From JBDIBB01 sp039812685 (lineage in GTDB: Bacteria > Acidobacteriota > Vicinamibacteria > Vicinamibacterales > JAFNAJ01), in the NCBI GenBank assembly GCA_039812685.1, contig JBDIBB010000222.1, positions 1 to 5,052 of the forward strand: a DNA stretch of 5,052 nt, written 5' to 3'. The notes beneath the pieces were generated by a model, which did not search any database, was not told the origin of the DNA, and was given only the letters and a program-made list of their open reading frames with translations. The position numbers and the translations under genes were made by a program. Of this stretch, positions 1-4,616 are shown piece by piece. The first letter of the stretch is position 1. Each line of letters begins with the position of its first letter.

Positions 1-59
1 GCGATCCCGCGCCCTGGGTGCGACTGCCGGCGGCCGCCGCCCTCGCCCGCCAGCGGTGA
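1..59 (+). CDS. 3' end of an unidentified upstream gene (partial)
   Basis: The frame that starts at base 3 is open from the window edge to a TGA at 57-59 and reads DPAPWVRLPAAAALARQR. Its third codon positions are nearly all G or C, as in the clear genes of this window, which supports real coding sequence. Only 18 residues are visible, ending in an Ala/Arg-rich helix-like tail, so no family can be assigned. The stop lies 42 nt before the next start, so the two genes could be co-transcribed. Frame 1 is also open here, up to a TGA at 103-105, so the choice of frame rests on the stop position and codon pattern only. Confidence 0.45.
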   Translation, partial: DPAPWVRLPAAAALARQR

Positions 60-74
60 CCCGCACAGGAGGCG

Positions 75-80
75 TATACT
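75..80 (+). promoter_or_regulatory. Possible -10 promoter element (TATACT)
   Basis: TATACT matches the sigma-70 -10 consensus TATAAT at five of six positions and stands out in very GC-rich surroundings. It lies 21 nt before the ATG at 102, so a transcript would have a leader of only about 15 nt. No -35 hexamer is visible at the usual 16-18 bp spacing; the nearest match, GTGACC at 56-61, is too close. The call is therefore weak, and the gene may instead be read from upstream. Confidence 0.25.
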
Positions 81-89
81 GGCGGTTGC

Positions 90-94
90 AGGGG
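90..94 (+). promoter_or_regulatory. Ribosome binding site for the STN-like gene
   Basis: AGGGG lies 7 nt before the ATG at 102, a good Shine-Dalgarno spacing. It supports that ATG, which is also the start that gives a proper signal peptide. A perfect AGGAGG is present at 67-72 but has no start codon at a usable distance. Confidence 0.55.
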
Positions 95-101
95 CACGAC
101 C

Positions 102-980
102 ATGAAGCATCTCACCGGTCTGTTCGTCGTCGCCGGGTTGCTCGCCGCCTCGCCGGCCGCTGCCGAACTGTCGCTGACGATCAGCGACGGCAGGGTCACG
201 CTGATCTGCTCGAACACGACGGCGCGCCAGATCCTCGCTGAGTGGGCCCGCCTGGGGCAGACGAAGGTGGTCGGCGCCGAGAAGCTCACGGGGCCGCCGC
301 TCACGCTGCGACTGGAGCACGTTCCCGAACAGGCGGCGCTCGAGGTGGTGCTGCGGGCAGCCAGCGGCTACATCGCCGCCGACCGCCACACGATGGTCGC
401 CAGCGCCTCTCGCTACGATCGCATCCTCATCATGCCGCCGAGCGCGCCGGTCGCGGGATCGCCGGCAGGCGTCGTGCGCGGCATGCCAGCGGCCGCGGCG
501 CCGGCGCCGCCACAGCCGGCCTTCACGCCGCAGCCGGCCGACGAGATGGCCAGCGAGATGGCCAACGACGATGCCAACGCGCCGGTGAACCCCTACGCCG
601 GCGAGGCCAGGCCACCCGAGACGAACTTCGACTACGCCAACCCGCAGGAGTTCCTGCGGCGGCGGCAGGAGATGATGCAGCAGCAGCAACAGCTCCAGCA
701 GCAGCCGGGCGCCCCTTCGACGTTCCCCGGCACGGTGCTGCCCGGCGGCATGCCGGCGCCGCCGCAGATGCCGGTGGGCGTGCCCGGCGCGCCAGCCGGC
801 GCCACCCGCCCCGGCGAAATCGTGAGGCCGCCGCAGGTGCCAACCTACATGAACCCCTACGGGATGCCGTATCCCGCTCAGCCGCCTGGCACGCAGGGTC
901 CCGGCACGATGGAGCCGGATCGCGCCAAGTACGCGAACCCGTACCAGCCCACGCCGCCGCGACCGCCGCAGGATGACTAG
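102..980 (+). CDS. Secreted STN-like domain protein with Pro/Gln-rich tail
   Basis: This is a 292-aa exported protein of unknown role. Residues 1-21 form a signal peptide: K2 and H3, a hydrophobic core (LFVVAGLLAA), then SPAAA before E22, a typical signal peptidase I site. Residues about 23-112 resemble the secretin/TonB N-terminal (STN) fold: a short strand pair, a helix (ARQILAEWARLG), strands around LTLRLEHV, a second helix (EQAALEVVLRAASGY), and a last strand. Residues about 113-292 are low complexity, rich in Pro, Ala, Gly and Gln. They hold a charged RRRQEMM segment running into Q193-197 and Q199-201, and NPY motifs at 163-165, 251-253 and 279-281. No secretin barrel, TonB plug or membrane anchor follows, so this is not a whole secretin or TonB receptor. 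STN-type domains usually mediate protein contacts in the periplasm; a scaffold or secretin-accessory role is inference. The last 8 nt overlap the methyltransferase. Confidence 0.85.
   Translation: MKHLTGLFVVAGLLAASPAAAELSLTISDGRVTLICSNTTARQILAEWARLGQTKVVGAEKLTGPPLTLRLEHVPEQAALEVVLRAASGYIAADRHTMVASASRYDRILIMPPSAPVAGSPAGVVRGMPAAAAPAPPQPAFTPQPADEMASEMANDDANAPVNPYAGEARPPETNFDYANPQEFLRRRQEMMQQQQQLQQQPGAPSTFPGTVLPGGMPAPPQMPVGVPGAPAGATRPGEIVRPPQVPTYMNPYGMPYPAQPPGTQGPGTMEPDRAKYANPYQPTPPRPPQDD
678..704 (+). repeat. CAG codon run encoding polyglutamine
   Basis: Nine codons, eight for Gln (seven CAG, one CAA) and one CTC Leu, encode Q193-197, L198 and Q199-201 of the STN-like protein. The run sits between a charged RRRQEMM helix and a Pro-rich segment. 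The CAA and CTC interruptions suggest an old stretch under protein selection rather than a fresh slippage expansion. Length could still vary between strains. Confidence 0.75.
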
Positions 981-1704
981 CGGTGCGCCCCCCGTGACGC
1001 CGGCCGGCGAGGCCGTGCGCCAGGGCGAGTACGCCTCCCGCGGCGACTATCACCGGGCTCCCGGCCGCGACTGGGACTACCTGCCCACGTACCTCGCCAA
1101 GATGAGGCAGGTGCGCGCCTGGCTCGACACGCTGCCGCCGGCGACGCGCGTGCTCGACGCGGGCTGCGGCGAGGGCGTGCTGGTCGAGGAGTACGCGACG
1201 CGGCTGGCCATCGAGGGGATCGATCCCAACTACTCGGCCGCGCACGTCCGGCAGGGATCGCTGCTGGCGCTGCCCTTCGGCGACGCCACGTTCGACCGGG
1301 TGCTGTGCCTGGACGTGCTGGAGCACCTGTCGTTCGAGGACCAGCCGAGGGCGCTCGCCGAGATCCACCGCGTGCTGAAGCCGGGCGGCGAGGCGCTCGT
1401 CTCGGTGCCGAACCTGGCGCACCTGCAGTCGCGGGTGCAGTTCGCGCTGCGCGGCCGGCTCATCCGCACCGCCAGTGAGCTCAAGCACCCGGGCGACCGG
1501 CCGGCATCCGAGTACCTGCGGCTGTTTGCCCGCGCGGGGTTCGTCCTCACGCGCCGCCGCGGCATCTTCCCCACGATTCCCGTGCTCACCGCGCTCATCC
1601 GACGCCACCCGTCCTCGCTGGGCCCCGTGCACCGGGCGCTGACGACGCTGCTGCCCGTGCCGGGATGGTGCTTCCTGAACCTGTTCTGGTTGGGGAAGGC
1701 TTGA
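973..1704 (+). CDS. Class I SAM-dependent methyltransferase
   Basis: This 243-aa protein is a Rossmann-fold methyltransferase of the Methyltransf_11/UbiE-like type, expected to act in the cytoplasm with S-adenosylmethionine. Motif I is VLDAGCGEG at residues 60-68 (SAM-binding D62, G64, G66). The acidic residue after strand 2 is D84 in EGIDPNY. Strand 4 is FDRVLCLDVLEHL at 107-119, and the strand 5 region is RVLKPGGEALVSVPN at 133-147. The acceptor cannot be read from the sequence. The C-terminus (about 198-240) is hydrophobic and could lie against a membrane, which would fit a lipid-linked glycan substrate. The ATG at 973 overlaps the previous stop (ATGACTAG), suggesting translational coupling; it lacks a well-spaced Shine-Dalgarno. 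GTG at 994 is an alternative start that would remove only seven residues. The stop TGA at 1702-1704 lies in the first degenerate unit of the repeat array that follows. Confidence 0.9.
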   Translation: MTSGAPPVTPAGEAVRQGEYASRGDYHRAPGRDWDYLPTYLAKMRQVRAWLDTLPPATRVLDAGCGEGVLVEEYATRLAIEGIDPNYSAAHVRQGSLLALPFGDATFDRVLCLDVLEHLSFEDQPRALAEIHRVLKPGGEALVSVPNLAHLQSRVQFALRGRLIRTASELKHPGDRPASEYLRLFARAGFVLTRRRGIFPTIPVLTALIRRHPSSLGPVHRALTTLLPVPGWCFLNLFWLGKA

Positions 1705-1767
1705 GGCCTGGGGCCTGGGGCCTGGGGCCTGGGGCCTGGGGCTTGGGGCTTGGGGCTTGGGGCTTGG
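1700..1767. repeat. 7-bp tandem repeat array (CYTGGGG), G-quadruplex-prone
   Basis: From 1707 to 1741 there are five perfect copies of CCTGGGG. They are followed in the same register by three copies of CTTGGGG (1742-1762) and a partial CTTGG (1763-1767). A degenerate unit, CTTGAGG at 1700-1706, precedes them in register and contains the methyltransferase stop codon. The + strand therefore carries eight GGGG tracts separated by exactly 3 nt (CCT or CTT), enough for two adjacent four-tract G-quadruplexes in the coding strand and in any read-through mRNA. The C-to-T change splits the array into two homogeneous blocks, which suggests growth by local duplication. Open frames across it read as repetitive Gly/Ala/Trp/Leu or Pro/Gln/Ala peptides and are artefacts of the repeat. 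No U-run follows it, so it is not a standard intrinsic terminator. Confidence 0.93.
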
Positions 1768-1775
1768 CCGACGCG

Positions 1776-1816
1776 CTTCGCCTATCACTGGGCGCTTGCG
1801 TGGCCCCGGGGCGAAG
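1776..1816. other. Inverted repeat between the two repeat arrays
   Basis: CTTCGCC at 1776-1782 is exactly complementary to GGCGAAG at 1810-1816, giving a 7-bp stem with a 27-nt loop. A 10-bp perfect palindrome, GCCCCGGGGC, lies at 1803-1812 and overlaps the right arm, so the two structures would compete. No T-run follows. In DNA this GC-rich such pairs arise often by chance, so a role as a site or terminator is not established. Confidence 0.3.
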
Positions 1817-1818
1817 GG

Positions 1819-1891
1819 GACGCACGGGCGCGAGGCACAAGACGCACGGACACGAGGCACAGGGGCGCAAGGCGCGAGGCGCAAGGCGCCC
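1819..1891. repeat. 22-bp tandem repeat (x3) built of heptamers
   Basis: Three consecutive 22-bp units lie at 1819-1840, 1841-1862 and 1863-1884. Units 1 and 2 match at 19 of 22 positions; unit 3 diverges mainly in its first third. Each unit is one G plus three heptamers. In unit 3 these are GGCGCAA, GGCGCGA and GGCGCAA, followed by a further GGCGCCC at 1885-1891. In units 1 and 2 the heptamers are ACGCACG, then GGCGCGA or GACACGA, then GGCACAA or GGCACAG. The array ends 24 nt before the flippase start. I see no coding capacity, spacer structure or terminator in it; it could be a dispersed intergenic repeat or a protein-binding array. Confidence 0.85.
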
Positions 1892-1915
1892 TCGATCCTG
1901 TAAAGTTCCCCGCGC

Positions 1916-3505
1916 GTGCTGAAGCGCCTCGCCGGACTCTTCCGGAACGTCGCGATCTACGGGCTGGGTGACGTCGCCACGTCGGTCGTCAGCTTCCTCC
2001 TGCTGCCGGTCTACGTGCGGTACCTCACGCCGGAGGACTACGGCGTCATCGGCCTGCTGCTCACCGTCGAAGTCGTCTCCAAGATCGTGTTCCGCTGGGG
2101 CGTGGACGCCTCGTTCATGCGCCTCTACTACGACTGCCCCGACGCGCCGTCGCGGCAGCGGCTGGCGAGTACGATCTTCTGGTTCCTCGCGGCCGTGAAC
2201 GGCACGCTGCTGATCGCCGGGCTCGCGCTCGCGCCGGCCCTCTCGACGCACCTGTTCGCCACCGGCCGGCACACGTGGCTGCTGCGGCTCACCCTGGTGA
2301 ACACCTTCGTGGTGGGCTTCTACTTCCTGCCCTTTCACGTGCTGCGCATCGCCGGCCAGTCGCCGCAGTTCATCGGCCTCTCCTTCGCCCGCTCGGCCGG
2401 CACGCTGGTCGTCCGCCTGCTCCTGGTGGTGGTCTTCAAACTCGGCGTGCTCGGCGTGGTGCTGGCCGACGCGGTCGTCACGCTCGCCTTCACGGGCGTG
2501 CTGGCGCGATGGGCGTGGCCGCTGATTCGCCCGGTTTTCTCGCGTGCGGTGCTGCGCGAAGTCCTCGCCTTCGGGCTGCCACGCGTGCCGCACGGCGTGG
2601 CCCACCAGGTGATCTCGGTCGCCGATCGGTACCTGCTCACGATGTTCGTGCCGCTGCGCGAGATCGGCCTCTACTCGGTGGGCGTGAGCTTCGGCCTGGC
2701 GATGAAGCTGTTCCTCAGCGCCTTCGAGTACGCCTGGGCGCCGTTCTACTTCGCGGCGATGAAGGAGCCCGATGCCAAGCGGACGTTCTCGCTGGTGGCC
2801 ACCTACGGGCTCGCGGTGTTGAGCCTGCTGGCCGCCGGGCTGGCCGCCACCGCTACCGACGTGGTGAGGCTCATGACGAAGCCGGCCTTCTACGAGGCGG
2901 CGCGGGTCATCCCCTGGATTGGCCTGGGCGTGCTGTTCCAGGGCGTCTACCTGCTCACGTCGATCGGACTCAACATCACCAAGCAGACGCGCTACTACCC
3001 GGTGGCGACCTTCGCCGCGGCCGGCACGAGCGTGGGGGCGAACCTGCTGCTGATCCCACGGTTCGGGGCCGTGGGCGCGGCCTGGGCGAACACGCTCGCG
3101 TACCTCGTGCTGGCGGCCGTGGGCCTCCACCTGTCCCGGCGCTTCTACCCCATGCGCTACGAGTGGGGGCGGATCGGACGGGTGGCGGTGGCCGCGCTGG
3201 CCGCCTACGTGGCGGCAATGGTGCTCGTGCCTTCGTCGCTGCCCGTGCCGGTGGCGCTCCTGCTGCACGGCACGACGGTGCTGGTGAGCTATCCACTGTG
3301 TCTGCTCGCGGTGGGGTTCTACCGCCGTGAGGAGCGCGACGTGCTGCGGCGCGTGGGGACGCACCTGCGCCGGCGTTGGTCGCCGGCCACAGTCGAGGAG
3401 AGTTCCGAGATGGCCGGCGAGGTGGTCGCGGCCGTGCCCGACGAGACGGCGGACGCGCCAGACCCGGAGCCGCAGCAGGAGGAATCCTCCGCCGATCGCG
3501 TATGA
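1916..3505 (+). CDS. Polysaccharide flippase, Wzx-like (MVF/MOP superfamily)
   Basis: This 529-aa integral membrane protein most likely flips a lipid-linked oligosaccharide across the cytoplasmic membrane. The N-terminus (LFRNVAIYGLGDVATSVVSF, then LLPVYVRYLTPEDYGVIGLL) is characteristic of the polysaccharide biosynthesis/Wzx group. Hydrophobic stretches suggest about 14 membrane segments between residues 10 and 470, for example 11-33, 86-108, 121-140, 176-198, 293-312, 361-380, 421-440 and 446-468. Charged positions expected in these transporters are seen around D19, R60-D64 and D237-R238. After residue 470 comes a basic stretch (YRREERDVLRRV, then LRRRW) and an acidic Pro/Glu tail to 529, probably cytoplasmic. 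GTG at 1916 is the first possible start after an in-frame TAA at 1901-1903, so the start is tightly bounded; no Shine-Dalgarno is evident. The substrate cannot be told from sequence. It is followed closely by the SGNH and MBOAT genes. Confidence 0.9.
   Translation: MLKRLAGLFRNVAIYGLGDVATSVVSFLLLPVYVRYLTPEDYGVIGLLLTVEVVSKIVFRWGVDASFMRLYYDCPDAPSRQRLASTIFWFLAAVNGTLLIAGLALAPALSTHLFATGRHTWLLRLTLVNTFVVGFYFLPFHVLRIAGQSPQFIGLSFARSAGTLVVRLLLVVVFKLGVLGVVLADAVVTLAFTGVLARWAWPLIRPVFSRAVLREVLAFGLPRVPHGVAHQVISVADRYLLTMFVPLREIGLYSVGVSFGLAMKLFLSAFEYAWAPFYFAAMKEPDAKRTFSLVATYGLAVLSLLAAGLAATATDVVRLMTKPAFYEAARVIPWIGLGVLFQGVYLLTSIGLNITKQTRYYPVATFAAAGTSVGANLLLIPRFGAVGAAWANTLAYLVLAAVGLHLSRRFYPMRYEWGRIGRVAVAALAAYVAAMVLVPSSLPVPVALLLHGTTVLVSYPLCLLAVGFYRREERDVLRRVGTHLRRRWSPATVEESSEMAGEVVAAVPDETADAPDPEPQQEESSADRV
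3478..3490. other. Palindrome carrying an orphan Shine-Dalgarno sequence
   Basis: GGAGGA (3478-3483) and TCCTCC (3485-3490) form a perfect inverted repeat around one A, inside the last codons of the flippase gene. A full AGGAGG lies at 3477-3482 but is 19 nt before the nearest ATG (3502) and 48 nt before the preferred GTG of the next gene, too far for direct initiation. It encodes Gln-Glu-Glu-Ser-Ser of the acidic tail, so codon use may explain it. Confidence 0.35.
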
Positions 3506-3530
3506 TTCCTGCTTTGGGCTCCACCCTGCC

Positions 3531-4616
3531 GTGCGCCGCCTGCTCCTGATCCTCGCGGTCTTCGCCGCCCAGTTCCTCGCCTTCGAGTTCGGGATGCGCG
3601 CCGCCGGCGGATCGGAGGCCGCGCCGGCCTTCCAGCGCCTGTTCATGCAGGATCCGCGCGTCGGCCACCGGCTGCAGCCGGGTGCGCGCACGCGCTTCGC
3701 CACCTCGGAGTTCGCCACCGACATCGCCATCAACCGCCAGGGCGTCCGCGGGCCGGAGATCGGCGCGAAGCAGCCCGGCGAGCGGCGCGTGGCGGTGCTC
3801 GGCGACTCGCTGGTGCTGGCCGTGCAGGTGCCGCAGCCGCAGACGTTCGTGCAGGGCCTCGAGGATCGGCTCAATGCGCGGGCGGGGGCTGGCGTCACCT
3901 GGCGGGCGATCAACGGCGGCGTGCAGGGGTATGGCCCCGTGGAGGAACTGCTGTTCTACCGCGAGGTGGTGGGCGCGCTGGATCCCGACGTCCTGCTGGT
4001 GATGGTGTTCGTCGCCAACGACGCCATCGAGACCATCGACAGCGCCTGGCGGTTGGATGCCAGCGTCGAGGCGCGCGTGCGCGCGCAGGCCGAGGCCACC
4101 GGCGCGGTGCGCCGCATGGTCCGCCGCAGCATGGTGCTGCAGCAGGTGCGGCTGCGTGTCAACGAGGTGATCGACTGGGTGCGGCCGGCGGCGCCCACCG
4201 TCTCGCGGCCGCTCGCCACGTATCTGGCCGATCCGCCGGCCGAGGTGGCGCGCGGCATCGCGCTGGCGCGCGACGTCCTGCGGCAACTTGCTTCAGACGC
4301 CGGCGCGCGCGGCACGCGCGTCGGGCTCGTCCTCGTGCCCGCGCGGTTCCAGATCAACGACACCGACTACGGCCACATGCGGCGCACGGTGGAGGCGGCC
4401 GGCGGCACGCTGCGGCGCGACGCGGCCACCGAGCGTTTCGCCGCGGCGCTGGCGCCGCTGGGCCTGCCGATGCTCGACCTGCTCCCGATCCTCCGCGCGC
4501 AGCCCGACCCGGCGGGGCTGTTCTTCGAGGAGAACATCCACTTCACGGCGCGCGGCCACGCCGTGGTGGCCGACGCGCTGGCGCGCTTCGTCGCCGAGTC
4601 GGGGCTGGCGCGCTGA
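3531..4616 (+). CDS. Membrane-anchored SGNH/GDSL-like hydrolase or O-acyltransferase partner
   Basis: From GTG 3531 this is a 361-aa protein with an N-terminal signal or anchor (RRLLLILAVFAAQFLAFEFG), so its domain should face the periplasm. SGNH blocks are visible: block I VAVLGDSL with nucleophile S93; block II INGGVQGYGP with a Gly at 129/130; block III VFVANDAIE with N163; block V EENIHFTARGH with H337. The family's catalytic Asp three residues before the His is Glu here (E334). Members beside MBOAT genes usually add or remove acyl groups, often acetyl, on extracellular glycans. The reading frame is open further upstream, to 3327, inside the flippase gene, but that stretch is Arg/Pro-rich antiparallel-frame noise, and GTG 3531 places the hydrophobic segment at the N-terminus. 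No good Shine-Dalgarno precedes it. It begins 25 nt after the flippase stop and ends in a TGATG overlap with the MBOAT gene, implying one operon. Confidence 0.85.
   Translation: MRRLLLILAVFAAQFLAFEFGMRAAGGSEAAPAFQRLFMQDPRVGHRLQPGARTRFATSEFATDIAINRQGVRGPEIGAKQPGERRVAVLGDSLVLAVQVPQPQTFVQGLEDRLNARAGAGVTWRAINGGVQGYGPVEELLFYREVVGALDPDVLLVMVFVANDAIETIDSAWRLDASVEARVRAQAEATGAVRRMVRRSMVLQQVRLRVNEVIDWVRPAAPTVSRPLATYLADPPAEVARGIALARDVLRQLASDAGARGTRVGLVLVPARFQINDTDYGHMRRTVEAAGGTLRRDAATERFAAALAPLGLPMLDLLPILRAQPDPAGLFFEENIHFTARGHAVVADALARFVAESGLAR

Noticed and set aside
67..72. AGGAGG as evidence for a small gene before 102.
   Set aside because: No ATG, GTG or TTG lies at a usable distance downstream, and the frame starting at GTG 56 is a shadow of the STN-like gene.
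1776..1820. Intrinsic terminator after the methyltransferase.
   Set aside because: The 7-bp stem has a 27-nt loop and is not followed by a T-run.
523..1884. A 453-codon minus-strand open frame with a repeating Pro-Gln-Ala-Pro N-terminal part.
   Set aside because: The periodic peptide is the reverse complement of the 7-bp repeat array (7 nt read in three frames), and the rest is antisense to the STN-like and methyltransferase genes.
1707..1891. The repeats as a CRISPR array.
   Set aside because: The units are directly tandem without unique spacers, the units are too short, and no cas gene is present.
1665..1922. An 85-codon plus-strand frame giving a GAWGLGP-type repetitive peptide, resembling a repeat protein.
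   Set aside because: The periodicity comes from the non-coding heptamer array; the frame has no ribosome binding site and no conserved-looking segment.
1595..3913. A 772-codon open frame on the minus strand opposite the methyltransferase end, flippase and SGNH gene.
   Set aside because: It is antisense to three clear genes, its product is low-complexity His/Arg/Glu/Gln sequence with no recognisable domain, and part of it is simply the translated heptamer array. Long antisense frames are expected in DNA this GC-rich.
4071..4086. A 16-bp run of alternating purine and pyrimidine (GCGCGCGTGCGCGCGC) as a Z-DNA element.
   Set aside because: It encodes an ordinary Ala/Arg/Val helix of the SGNH protein, and similar runs occur elsewhere in the window (for example near 4792), so codon bias explains it.
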